DNA of 32,559 bases from JBDRDI01 sp043820875 (GTDB lineage Bacteria; Patescibacteriota; Patescibacteriia; Patescibacteriales; UBA12075): positions 1-32,559 of the forward strand of contig JBDRDI010000018.1 of assembly GCA_043820875.1 (NCBI GenBank), given 5' to 3'. The notes under the pieces were generated by a model, which was given only the letters and a program-made list of their open reading frames with translations, ran no database searches and was not told the origin of the DNA. Positions 1 to 7,502 of this stretch are shown here, piece after piece. A program made the position numbers and the translations under genes. Numbering within the stretch: the first letter of the stretch is position 1; each line of letters starts with the position of its first letter.

Positions 1-46
1 TTTGAACAAAAAGTAAAAAACCACAAAATGCCCTCCGCCTCTGTAC

Positions 47-94
47 AAAAAAAAAAACAACCCAACCTAGCCATTTTTTTGTTAGGCTGGGTTT
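47..94 (-). terminator. Rho-independent terminator after the leuS fragment
   Basis: Read on the minus strand, a stem of about 11 bp (arms 83-93 and 59-69, one G-U wobble) is followed by TTG and a run of 11 T (57-47). The wobble would be an A-C mismatch on the plus strand, so the hairpin belongs to a minus-strand transcript. It overlaps the stop codon of the leuS fragment (95-93). A second perfect hairpin (arms 97-105 and 86-94) shares the middle arm, so the two structures exclude each other. Confidence 0.75.
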
Positions 95-872
95 AAAAAC
101 CCAGCAAAACAAAAAAATCGCTACTTTGCCTTGTTTTTTGATCAACGCCAATGCTATATTTTTTAATTTTAAAACCAATCTCCACGCCTTCTGATCTCCC
201 GATCCAATTCCTTTGCATCTCTTTGATGGATTCTTCCCAATCCGGCAATTTTTCCAAATCATTAAGCAAACGATCTGCGTAATCTGTGATGCGTAAAACC
301 CATTGACGCATTGGCTTCTGCTCAATTTCCGAATCACAGCGCTCGCAACGGCCGTTTTCCAAATCCTCGTTCGCAAGACCGGTTTTACAAGATGGGCACC
401 AATTGATTGGTTCAAAAGACTCGTATGCCAAACCTTTTTTAAACATTTGCAAAAATATCCACTGTGTCCACTTATAATATTCCGGGTCAGTGGTGTTTAT
501 TTCCCTTTCCCAGTCATATCCCAATCCCAATTTATTAATTTGATTTTTGAACACGGCGACATTTTTTTCCGTTGCAACGCGCGGATGAATTTTGTTTTTC
601 AGCGCGTAATTTTCCGCCGGCAAACCGAACGCGTCCCAGCCCATTGGGTGCAGAACATTAAAACCCTGCATCACTTTTGCGCGCGCTAAAATATCCGTGG
701 CAATGTAGCCCTTCGGATGCCCAACATGAAGACCGGAGCCAGACGGATACGGAAACATATCCAAAACATAATATTTCGGTCTGTCTTTTTTTTCGCCGGT
801 TTTATACAATTTATCTTTCTGCCATTTTTTCTGCCATTTCGCTTCAAGTTTTTTGTGGTCGTATTTGCTCAT
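93..872 (-). pseudogene. leuS: Leucyl-tRNA synthetase, N-terminal fragment
   Basis: Leucyl-tRNA synthetase charges tRNA-Leu and is normally about 800 or more residues; only 259 are here. Visible parts are the start of the class I Rossmann fold with PYPSGSGLHVGHPKGY (HIGH box as HVGH, about residues 49-52), the Zn-binding segment (WCPSC then CERC) and the QRNWIGRSEG motif just before the CP1 editing domain. Recognisable LeuRS stops about 24 residues before the stop codon. The editing domain, KMSKS loop and anticodon-binding domain are absent, and the other frames do not carry them on. Start: ATG at 872; an in-frame TTG at 878 is less likely. A good promoter lies upstream. It may be a true deletion remnant, half of a split enzyme, or a misassembly close to the window edge. 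As it stands it should not make a working enzyme. Confidence 0.8.
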
Positions 873-908
873 AGACAATATATAAACAATATATTAATAG
901 TATTCTTA

Positions 909-937
909 ATTTTAACTTATTATGCTTTAAAAATCAA
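909..937 (-). promoter_or_regulatory. Sigma-70-type promoter for the leuS fragment
   Basis: Minus strand: TTGATT (937-932), a 17-nt spacer, then TAAAAT (914-909). Transcription would start near 902, about 30 nt before the ATG at 872. The match to the vegetative consensus is good, but the region is very AT-rich. Confidence 0.45.
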
Positions 938-967
938 TGACATTAATTGTCTAAAATTTAATTATGA

Positions 968-1720
968 CTATAAAACAATCCCCACAGGACAATGGTCTGA
1001 ACCTGTTATATTATCTTTGATAAAAGCTCTCTCCACTTTATTTTTTAATCTTTCGGACACACAAAAATAATCAATGCGCCAACCGATATTTCTTTCACGC
1101 GCGCGAAAACGATAGCTCCACCAAGAATATTGGATTTTCTTTTTATTAATTAATCTAAACGTGTCAACAAACCCGGTGTCCAAAAATTTTGTCATCCAGC
1201 TTCTTTCTTCTTCGGTAAATCCGGCGTTGCCGACATTGTCGCGCGGTCGCGCCAAATCAATCTCTTCGTGCGCCACATTGTAATCACCGCAAAGCACAAC
1301 CGGTTTTTTCTTGTTCAACTTTTTTATACAGCTTAATAATTTATTATTAAATTCCAATTTATATTTTAATCTTGATAACTCATGATTCGCGTTTGGAAAA
1401 TAGGAATTTATTAAATAAAATTCTTTTAATTCAAAAATTTGAACTCGACCTTCGTTGTCCCATTTTAATTTGTCTAATAGCTTTATGTCTTTCAAGCTGT
1501 CTTTGACAAGCACTGCCGTACCGCTATATCCCGGGCGTTCAGCCGGATGCAAATATTCTTTATAATTTTTAAAATCAAATTCAACACTCGCGCGCGCAGA
1601 CGCTGAAATTTTTGTTTCTTGCAAACATAAAATATCCGGCTTCTCATCAGCCAGAAATTCTTCAAAACCTTTTTTGACCACCGCCCGCAGACCATTGACG
1701 TTCCAAGATAATATTTTCAT
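968..1720 (-). CDS. xth: Exodeoxyribonuclease III (ExoA/Xth family)
   Basis: AP endonuclease and 3'-5' exonuclease of base-excision repair; a cytoplasmic enzyme of the Mg-dependent endonuclease/exonuclease/phosphatase fold. The protein has 250 residues, close to the usual 250-270. It opens with MKILSWNVNGLRA (metal/active-site Asn), then LCLQETK (catalytic Glu35), GDYNVAHEEIDL in the middle, RIDYF, and GSDHCP near the end (Asp242-His243 catalytic pair). All family motifs are present, so it should be active. ATG at 1720 begins exactly at the family N-terminus. It lies 14 nt downstream of the lipoprotein gene and is probably co-transcribed with it. No strong Shine-Dalgarno is visible. Confidence 0.95.
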   Translation of the reverse strand: MKILSWNVNGLRAVVKKGFEEFLADEKPDILCLQETKISASARASVEFDFKNYKEYLHPAERPGYSGTAVLVKDSLKDIKLLDKLKWDNEGRVQIFELKEFYLINSYFPNANHELSRLKYKLEFNNKLLSCIKKLNKKKPVVLCGDYNVAHEEIDLARPRDNVGNAGFTEEERSWMTKFLDTGFVDTFRLINKKKIQYSWWSYRFRARERNIGWRIDYFCVSERLKNKVERAFIKDNITGSDHCPVGIVL

Positions 1721-1734
1721 AATACAAAAATTAA

Positions 1735-2343
1735 TTAATCAATGCCACCTTCGCACGACTCTTTCATATTCTCTGTCTTTATTTCCGCGCAAATATCGCT
1801 GATTCCGGTTTTTTGCGAAATTAATAAAAAACAAACATCTTTTCTGCTTTGTTCTTTTATCTTTTCCCGACAGATACTCAAATCCAAATTTTCTTTGGCA
1901 ACTTCCACATAACAAGTTTCCATGTTCTCCAAATCACTGATTTTATCTTCACAGATTGACACGTCTTCTTTCTTCTGCGCTACGCCGATATAGCACAAAT
2001 CAACTTTGAACTTGTCTGTAATTTTTTCGCATAAATCCGCTTCGCCGAAAGCGCCGGCCATGCCGATAAAACAAAAATCCTTGGTTTCGTCGTTGATTAT
2101 TCTCTCACAAAGATTTTCATCCATTGTTTCATTGACAATGTTCCAAAAACAAGTGTCTCTTTTTTCACTATCGGAAAGAATTTCACATTGTGCTATTTTT
2201 TCTTGTTTCGCTTTCTCTTTTTCTGTCATTGCCTCTTCTTTTTTTGCGCATCCGGAAATTATTACGGACAAAGACAAAATAATTAAGAAATTTTTTATAA
2301 TTATTTTTTGCAAATTCTTAACCCCAACACCACTCACCTTCAT
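1735..2343 (-). CDS. Cys-rich repeat lipoprotein, function unknown
   Basis: I do not recognise a named family. From the ATG at 2343 the protein is 202 residues: a basic start, a hydrophobic stretch and a lipobox (SVIISGC), so it should be a secreted, lipid-anchored protein. The frame is open to an ATG at 2424, but that start would put 59 residues, rich in Lys and Arg, before the lipobox Cys, so 2343 is preferred. The mature part is about five tandem units of 26-27 residues, each with a Cys, 11-12 residues, then Cys-Phe/Tyr and a short helix-like segment ending near the next Cys. There are 12 Cys after the lipidated one, fitting six disulfides. It is transcribed divergently from a DsbA-like oxidoreductase at 2510, which makes disulfide bonding plausible. 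Confidence 0.75.
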   Translation of the reverse strand: MKVSGVGVKNLQKIIIKNFLIILSLSVIISGCAKKEEAMTEKEKAKQEKIAQCEILSDSEKRDTCFWNIVNETMDENLCERIINDETKDFCFIGMAGAFGEADLCEKITDKFKVDLCYIGVAQKKEDVSICEDKISDLENMETCYVEVAKENLDLSICREKIKEQSRKDVCFLLISQKTGISDICAEIKTENMKESCEGGID

Positions 2344-2424
2344 TGTCGGACGCTTCTTCTTCTCTCTTCTCTTATTTTTTTTTATTATTTTATCTTCCAA
2401 GTTGTCGTAATTTTGTTTTTTCAT

Positions 2425-2509
2425 AAAAAAATGTTATAATAAAATTATTCTACAAATTTTAAAAATTTGTAAACTATTTTTATTATAATTCAATTTAACT
2501 TTATTTTCA
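2425..2509. promoter_or_regulatory. Divergent promoter region with an operator-like palindrome
   Basis: The region between the divergent lipoprotein and dsbA-like genes holds a perfect 19-bp inverted repeat with 9-bp arms (2452-2460 and 2462-2470, centre A at 2461). A TATAAT box at 2484-2489 could serve the plus-strand gene; no clear -35 is seen at normal spacing. TATAAT-like sequence also lies toward the minus-strand gene. The palindrome could be an operator or just AT-rich chance. Confidence 0.35.
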
Positions 2510-3193
2510 ATGAATAAACATTGGTACCAAAAATGGTGGGGAATAATGGCTATGCTAATATTCTTTGTTATTGTTTCATTCGTTATCGCTTGTTTTTTTT
2601 ATATTATTTCCCTGATTAAAAACGCGGAAAATAATCAAATTGATAACTACGATTTTTCACAAATAAAAAATTCAACACAAATAAAAACCATTGGGGGGAG
2701 CGGAGAAAATTATTGGTTCGGTTCCGCGGAACCAAAAATAACCATTGTGGAATTCGGTGATTTCGCTTGTCCTGTGTGTCGCGATTCTTATTCCAAAATA
2801 AGAGAAATAAGCGTAAAATATAAAGATAGTATAAAATTTATCTACCGCGACTTTCCGTCTCTTGCCGACTATTCCGGAGACTTATCCTTGGCAGCGCGAT
2901 GCGCCGGTGAGCAAGGTCTATTCTGGCCAATGCACGACAAACTTTTTGCTCATCAAGGAGTAAACAGCCAAAACGAAATTTATGAGCTGGCGCGTTCTCT
3001 TGGAGCAGATGAAGCCAGATTCCAAAATTGTTTTCAAGAAAATAAATATTTAACAGATATCCAAAATGATTTTTCGGACGGAGCAAATTTGGGCGTCACC
3101 GGTACTCCGACTTGGTTTATCAACGGTCAAATGGTAAAGGGCGACATCCCGTACGAATTATTTATTAAAATAATTGAAGATTCAATTAAATAA
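2510..3193 (+). CDS. DsbA-like thiol oxidoreductase, membrane-anchored
   Basis: Thioredoxin-fold protein of the DsbA / disulfide-bond-formation (Thioredoxin_4) type, acting outside the membrane. 227 residues. Residues about 9-36 form one hydrophobic anchor, followed by a linker, then the fold starting at ITIVEFGDFACPVC with the CPVC active site (Cys87, Cys90). GVTGTPTWF supplies the cis-Pro loop near the C-terminus. Both Cys and the cis-Pro are intact, so it should be redox-active. Its stop overlaps the first ATG of porG (TAATG at 3191-3195), so it heads the por transcription unit. Nearby likely substrates are the Cys-rich lipoprotein and the Cys-rich pilin-like protein; that link is inference. 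Whether it oxidises or isomerises cannot be told. Confidence 0.9.
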   Translation: MNKHWYQKWWGIMAMLIFFVIVSFVIACFFYIISLIKNAENNQIDNYDFSQIKNSTQIKTIGGSGENYWFGSAEPKITIVEFGDFACPVCRDSYSKIREISVKYKDSIKFIYRDFPSLADYSGDLSLAARCAGEQGLFWPMHDKLFAHQGVNSQNEIYELARSLGADEARFQNCFQENKYLTDIQNDFSDGANLGVTGTPTWFINGQMVKGDIPYELFIKIIEDSIK

Positions 3194-3747
3194 TGTATAA
3201 TTTTATGGTTCAAATACGAATCCACGGACGTGGTGGCCAAGGTGTTGTAACAGCGGCGGAACTCATTGCTATTGCCGCTTTTAATGATGGAAAAAAAGCG
3301 CAAGCATTCCCCTCTTTTGGTGTGGAACGCACAGGAGCGCCGATTGAAGCTTTCGCAAGAATAGACGAAAAGCCCATTCGCGTACGCGAGCATATTTACA
3401 AACCGGATATTTTAATCATTCAAGATCCAACGCTTTTGGACACGGTTGATGTCACCAAAGGATGTTCGGCGCAAACAAAAATTATTATTAATACGGCAAA
3501 AAATAAAAAAGAAATTAAAATAAATTTGCCGGATGAAAATATTTTCACAATTGATGCAACCAAAATCGCTATGGAAATAATCGGTAAAAACATCGTTAAT
3601 ACGGTTATTCTCGGAGCGGTTGCAAAAAACGCCAAACTCTTTACCCTGGAATCATTAAAAAAAGCCGTGGAACAAAAATTCGGAAGCAAGAGCAAAGAGT
3701 TGGTTGAAAAAAACATCAAGGCAGTGGAATTGGCATATAAAATATAA
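3193..3747 (+). CDS. porG: Pyruvate/2-oxoacid:ferredoxin oxidoreductase, gamma subunit
   Basis: Gamma subunit of the CoA-dependent oxidative decarboxylase that passes electrons to ferredoxin. 184 residues, the usual size for a stand-alone subunit. IRIHGRGGQGVVTAAELIA at the N-terminus and AFPSFGVERTGAPIEAFARI are the family signatures. Two starts are possible: the ATG at 3193, overlapping the previous stop, and the ATG at 3205, which gives the standard MVQIRIHGRGGQG start; the overlap suggests translational coupling either way. It is the first of a split por set in gamma-delta-alpha-beta order, as in four-subunit archaeal and Thermotoga enzymes. Pyruvate versus a branched-chain 2-oxoacid cannot be decided from this subunit. 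Confidence 0.92.
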   Translation: MYNFMVQIRIHGRGGQGVVTAAELIAIAAFNDGKKAQAFPSFGVERTGAPIEAFARIDEKPIRVREHIYKPDILIIQDPTLLDTVDVTKGCSAQTKIIINTAKNKKEIKINLPDENIFTIDATKIAMEIIGKNIVNTVILGAVAKNAKLFTLESLKKAVEQKFGSKSKELVEKNIKAVELAYKI

Positions 3748-3763
3748 TAATTTCTTTCTGTCC

Positions 3764-3887
3764 CGGCAAAGTCTCTCCGCAGAGGACTCTGCCGCCGCGA
3801 AAACGTCGTAGTCCTCTGCGGAGAGACTACGACGGAACAAAAATATAAAACGGAAACGTCGTAGTCCTCTGCGGAGAGACTACGACG
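3764..3887. repeat. Three copies of a 31-bp palindromic repeat (porG-porD spacer)
   Basis: Copies lie at 3764-3794, 3804-3834 and 3857-3887. Each is 31 bp: 10-bp arms around an 11-bp loop (TCTCCGCAGAG or its reverse complement). The first is in one orientation, the other two are identical to each other and inverted. Arms of copies 2 and 3 (CGTCGTAGTC) differ from copy 1 (CGGCAAAGTC, with one mismatch to its partner), but both sides change together. A fourth copy sits at 20805-20835 inside a gene. Flanks also share a TGTYCCG-like start. The cluster fills nearly the whole 156-bp spacer and could affect message stability between porG and porD. Confidence 0.9.
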
Positions 3888-3903
3888 GGACAAAAAATAA
3901 AAT

Positions 3904-4170
3904 ATGAAAATAAAAACAACAGTAGGGCCGGGAACAACAATAAAAAACAAAACCGGCTCATGGCGAACTTTTACGCCGCGAACTGATTTGAAAAAATGTA
4001 TTGGTTGCGGAACTTGCGCCAAAGTTTGTCCGGAAATGGCCGTGAAAATGACAACAAACAAAGACGGAAAAATAAAGCCCAAAACAAATTATGATTATTG
4101 CAAAGGTTGCGGTATTTGCGCGACTGAATGCCCTGTTAAAGCAATTAAAATGGAATTAGAAAAAAAATAA
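3904..4170 (+). CDS. porD: Pyruvate/2-oxoacid:ferredoxin oxidoreductase, delta (2x[4Fe-4S]) subunit
   Basis: Small ferredoxin-like subunit carrying electrons from the catalytic subunits to soluble ferredoxin. 88 residues, typical for PorD. Two complete CxxCxxCxxxCP motifs are seen: Cys32, 35, 38, 42 and Cys66, 69, 72, 76, enough for two [4Fe-4S] clusters. The N-terminal 25 residues (GSWRTFTPRTD) match the usual PorD lead-in. It lies 156 nt after porG, across the repeat cluster, and 4 nt before porA. No Shine-Dalgarno is visible; the ATG follows an A-rich stretch like most starts here. Confidence 0.95.
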   Translation: MKIKTTVGPGTTIKNKTGSWRTFTPRTDLKKCIGCGTCAKVCPEMAVKMTTNKDGKIKPKTNYDYCKGCGICATECPVKAIKMELEKK

Positions 4171-4174
4171 AATT

Positions 4175-5356
4175 ATGAAACAAATATTAGAAGGTTCGCA
4201 AGCTATTGCTCAAGTTATAAAAAATATTCGGCCCAAGGTGGTGTCCGCCTATCCAATCACGCCTCAAACTCATATTGTGGAGGACTTGGCAAAATTTAAA
4301 GCAAGCGGAGAAGCGGATTTTGAATATATTCGCGCGGAAAGCGAATTCGCGGCCGCGTCAATCGTTCTTGGATCCAGCGCCACCGGCGTACGCGTTTATA
4401 CTGCCACCAGCTCGCAGGGACTTTTACTTATGGCCGAGGTGATTTATAATATCGCCGGCATGCGCCTCCCTGTCGTGCTTACTTGCGCGAACCGTGGAAT
4501 TTCCGCGCCGATTACCATTTGGAACGACCATCAAGACGCCATGTCCGTGCGCGATGCCGGCTGGATTATGTTTTTTGCCGAAGATCATCAAGAGGCCGTG
4601 GAACAGCATCTTCTCGCTTACAAAATTGCCGAAAAGTTGAAAATTCCGGTGATGATTAATGTGGATGGTTTTGTTTTGACTCACACCTATGAAGAAGTTA
4701 TTATCCCGACCGAGAAAGAAATTAAAAAATTTCTGCCCGATTACAAGCCGGCCAAAGGAGAATTTTTGGATGTAAAAAATCCAGTGACATTCGGCGCCTT
4801 CACTTCACCTGATTATTACATGGAAATTCGCGAAGATCTTCATAACAATTTACTAGAAAGCCAAAACGTAATTAATGAGGAATATAATAAATTAAAAAAT
4901 ATCTTGCCGGAAATAGTGAAAGAAAAAGAAAAAGAAGCCAAATTCCAGAGCGGATTGATTGAATATTACGGGCCCAAAAATCCAAAAACCGTTTTAATCG
5001 CAATGGGGTCTGTTTGCGGTACAATCAAAGACGCGGTGGACGAAGAAAGAAAAAAAATATCTTTAAACACTGTTGGGCTCCTGAAAATAAAAACCTTCCG
5101 TCCTTTTCCGGAAAAAGAAGTTTTGAAAATAATTTCCGGCGCGCGAAACGTGGCGGTTATTGAAAAGGCCGTGTCTTTGGGCGCGACTGACGCTCCCCTT
5201 ACTCTGGACGTGAAAGCGGCAACAAAAAACAAAACCATTGCCAAAGTCCAGGGATTTGTGGTTGGCTTGGGAGGTCGAGATATAACCAAAGAAAAAATTA
5301 AAAAAATAATACGTGATGTAAAAGGATCGGGAGATAAAATGGAATTTGTAAAATAA
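4175..5356 (+). CDS. porA: Pyruvate/2-oxoacid:ferredoxin oxidoreductase, alpha subunit
   Basis: Alpha subunit, which forms the thiamine diphosphate site together with PorB. 393 residues, the usual length for separate PorA proteins. Family hallmarks are AYPITPQTHIVE near residue 25, ESEFAAASIVLGSSATGVR, the TATSSQGLLLMAEV segment and LPVVLTCANR. The C-terminal part (about 265-380) is the CoA-binding transketolase-C-like domain, with RPFPEKEV and AVIEKAVSLG. It starts 4 nt after porD, so the two should be co-translated. Its partner porB is not next but 2.6 kb downstream, beyond the pilin genes. Confidence 0.94.
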   Translation: MKQILEGSQAIAQVIKNIRPKVVSAYPITPQTHIVEDLAKFKASGEADFEYIRAESEFAAASIVLGSSATGVRVYTATSSQGLLLMAEVIYNIAGMRLPVVLTCANRGISAPITIWNDHQDAMSVRDAGWIMFFAEDHQEAVEQHLLAYKIAEKLKIPVMINVDGFVLTHTYEEVIIPTEKEIKKFLPDYKPAKGEFLDVKNPVTFGAFTSPDYYMEIREDLHNNLLESQNVINEEYNKLKNILPEIVKEKEKEAKFQSGLIEYYGPKNPKTVLIAMGSVCGTIKDAVDEERKKISLNTVGLLKIKTFRPFPEKEVLKIISGARNVAVIEKAVSLGATDAPLTLDVKAATKNKTIAKVQGFVVGLGGRDITKEKIKKIIRDVKGSGDKMEFVK

Positions 5357-5360
5357 ACAT

Positions 5361-6434
5361 ATGCGCGGAAAAAACATAAAAAAAATAATATCAATCAGCG
5401 GGATTATTTTATTTATATTTTTTATCGCGGAATTAAAAACGTTTCCTGCGCAAGCCCAAGAACAAGCAGACATTCGTTTTCGTCCGCAAGTAACGATTGA
5501 CGACACTTTCAAGGCTTGCCAACAGGGAGATGCGGATTGCGGAGTTGTAATTGGAACGCCGGGAACAAACAAAGCCGGAGAAAAAGTTTTGAAAATTACT
5601 TTGCTTTCACAATATATTCAATCAATTTACAATTATGCGATCGGCGCGGTTGGAGTTTTGGCCACGGTTGTATTAATGTACGGCGGGGTGCTCTGGATTA
5701 TCGCGGCCGGCAACGCGGAACGAGTTGGAGAAGCCAAGGCATGGATCGGCGCGGCCTTATCCGGTTTGGTTCTGGCTCTTGCGTCTTATTCCATACTTTA
5801 TATTGTCAATCCGAAACTTACCAAAAACGAAGCGCCGACCATAGCGGTGGTCCAAGCCAATCCCACGGGCTGTTGTGAATATCGTGATAAAGAAAAAAAT
5901 GCTGAATCTTCTACCAAAGAAAATTGCTCAGGGAAAGGAACGTTTTACGAAGGTAAAATTCCTTCTGAAAAAAAATGCCTTGAACCGGGAGAAACTGTTT
6001 GCTGTATGTATCAAGATAACGAAAATGGGGAAAAATATTGTGGCGGTGAGGTGGAAGAGCGTATGTGTATACCTGGAGGTGGGACGGTAAAGGCGACTGT
6101 GGTATCCAAACATGTCGGCAGCAGTTGCGTTGACAAGGAAGGCATGAAAAACTGGCCATATAGTAATGATCCCTATATGGAAAATGTGGAAAGCCAATGT
6201 TTTGCCAACGAATTCAGTTGTTGCACTGTAAAATATCCAGATGGGTTTTATTGCGAAGATACATATATATGGAATTGTAACGAATCAATTTTACTAAACA
6301 GTCTAAACAATATTAACAAAAACAGTGCTTCATTTGAATGGCGCGGAGGAAAAGCTGGCGGAAATAACTTTGGATGCGTAAGTCGTCCGGAAGGAGAAGG
6401 AATAAAATACAGCTGTGAAATAATAAAAAAGTAA
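5361..6434 (+). CDS. VirB2-like pilin domain with a Cys-rich C-terminal extension
   Basis: 357 residues. A signal peptide (hydrophobic about 9-24, likely cleavage after FPAQA) is followed by PQVTIDDTFK, then a VirB2/TrbC-type core at about 83-150: two membrane helices separated by the loop AGNAERVGEAKAWIGAAL. That core resembles pilin-like proteins common in Patescibacteria. Ordinary VirB2 pilins end there; here about 200 more residues follow, with many Cys in a repeated pattern that starts with CC, then about 7-12 residues to a Cys (CCEYRDKE, CCMYQDNENGEKYC, CCTVKYPDGFYC). The extension has no recognised enzyme motif and is probably an extracellular disulfide-bonded module. It begins 4 nt after porA and ends 1 nt before its paralogue at 6436. 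The role (pilus tip, adhesin, other surface part) is inference. Confidence 0.8.
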   Translation: MRGKNIKKIISISGIILFIFFIAELKTFPAQAQEQADIRFRPQVTIDDTFKACQQGDADCGVVIGTPGTNKAGEKVLKITLLSQYIQSIYNYAIGAVGVLATVVLMYGGVLWIIAAGNAERVGEAKAWIGAALSGLVLALASYSILYIVNPKLTKNEAPTIAVVQANPTGCCEYRDKEKNAESSTKENCSGKGTFYEGKIPSEKKCLEPGETVCCMYQDNENGEKYCGGEVEERMCIPGGGTVKATVVSKHVGSSCVDKEGMKNWPYSNDPYMENVESQCFANEFSCCTVKYPDGFYCEDTYIWNCNESILLNSLNNINKNSASFEWRGGKAGGNNFGCVSRPEGEGIKYSCEIIKK

Positions 6435-6435
6435 T

Positions 6436-7467
6436 ATGAAAAAAATAATAATATTTTTATTTCTCGCCTATTCTCTTGTTTCTCTATTCGCCTCTCAAGT
6501 CGCGCAAGCGCAAGAAAGCGCGTATAAAGAAACATATTTTGTACCACAAGTGACGATTGACGATACCTTTAAACAAGGTGAACAAATTTTGGTTGGTGAA
6601 TATAATCCGGATACAAAAAAAACAACCATCACCGTTCTTTCTCAATATATTCAGTCAATTTATAATTACGCAATCGGCGCCATAGGAGTTTTGGCAACGG
6701 TTGTATTAATGTACGGCGGAGTACTCTGGATTATCGCGGCCGGCAACGCGGAGCGAGTCGGAGAAGCCAAGGCATGGATTGGCGCGGCTTTGTCTGGTTT
6801 GGTTTTGGCTCTTGCTTCCTATTCTATACTCTTTATGGTTAATCCAAGATTAATATCAAATTCGGCAATCCCAATAGATGTTGTGACATTGCTGTCAGAG
6901 GGAGAAAAAGATGTTCAGGGACAATCTGTTTCCCTTGGAGATTTAAAAACAAACTTACAATCTCTTGGGATACCTTGCAATGAGCAAAGCTGCGATCTAC
7001 AAACATTAACCGACGCTACAGTCGGCAAAGTCACGTACAGTCAGGGATCAAAAGGAAACAAACCGGAGCTGGACAAGGGATATGAACGCAGAGAATTAGA
7101 TTCGGATAAACAGCATATTTATCTTGATTGTTCTTCTTACGTACAATCTTTATGGATGTGCTGTGGTTATGGCAATCCTGGAAACACTACAACGGGAATA
7201 TTTAAAGAAGGAAATATTCTAACAACTGAAAAATTAGCCTCTTTAAAAGATGGGTGCATTGTCGGCTATACGGAGAAAAGTAGCGCCAACGGATTTGGAC
7301 ACGCTTACATATACGGAGGCGACGGAATTTTCTATAATTCCTCTTCAAATGGTAATAAAGGACGAAAACCTGGCCAGGGTGTAAACTTAAAATCAATAGA
7401 AACTATAAAAAATCTCCTAGAAACATTAAATAAAAAGGGTGGAAATTTTTTCTATAAATGTCCATAA
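6436..7467 (+). CDS. VirB2-like pilin domain fused to an NlpC/P60-like peptidoglycan hydrolase
   Basis: 343 residues. Signal peptide (hydrophobic 4-19, cleavage near VAQA), PQVTIDDTFK, and a two-helix VirB2-like core at about 69-136 that differs from the preceding gene at only 3 of 68 residues. The C-terminal part, about 200-343, looks like an NlpC/P60 cysteine peptidase: IYLDCSSYVQSLW places the nucleophile at Cys232 (compare DCSGFV in the family), and GFGHAYIYGGDGIFY gives the His at 289 followed by a beta-strand. That family cleaves D-Glu-diaminopimelate or related cell-wall bonds. It could be a membrane- or pilus-tethered wall hydrolase opening a passage for an appendage. The fold call rests on two motifs, so the hydrolase assignment is probable, not certain. 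Confidence 0.75.
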   Translation: MKKIIIFLFLAYSLVSLFASQVAQAQESAYKETYFVPQVTIDDTFKQGEQILVGEYNPDTKKTTITVLSQYIQSIYNYAIGAIGVLATVVLMYGGVLWIIAAGNAERVGEAKAWIGAALSGLVLALASYSILFMVNPRLISNSAIPIDVVTLLSEGEKDVQGQSVSLGDLKTNLQSLGIPCNEQSCDLQTLTDATVGKVTYSQGSKGNKPELDKGYERRELDSDKQHIYLDCSSYVQSLWMCCGYGNPGNTTTGIFKEGNILTTEKLASLKDGCIVGYTEKSSANGFGHAYIYGGDGIFYNSSSNGNKGRKPGQGVNLKSIETIKNLLETLNKKGGNFFYKCP

Positions 7468-7502
7468 TTAAAATTGCAAGTTAAACTGCATTATTTTTTA
7501 TC

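Noticed and set aside
93..170. A frameshift explaining the leuS truncation
   Set aside because: The +1 frame gives no TTRPDT or other editing-domain motif and the +2 frame stops at once, so one indel does not restore LeuRS.
717..1070. Plus-strand open frame of 117 codons opposite leuS and xth
   Set aside because: It is a shadow of the minus-strand genes and the AT-rich spacer; no start signal or family feature.
3420..4082. A 220-codon minus-strand open frame across porG, the repeats and porD
   Set aside because: It lies opposite two clear por genes and is kept open by their composition and by the palindromic repeats; the product has no family features.
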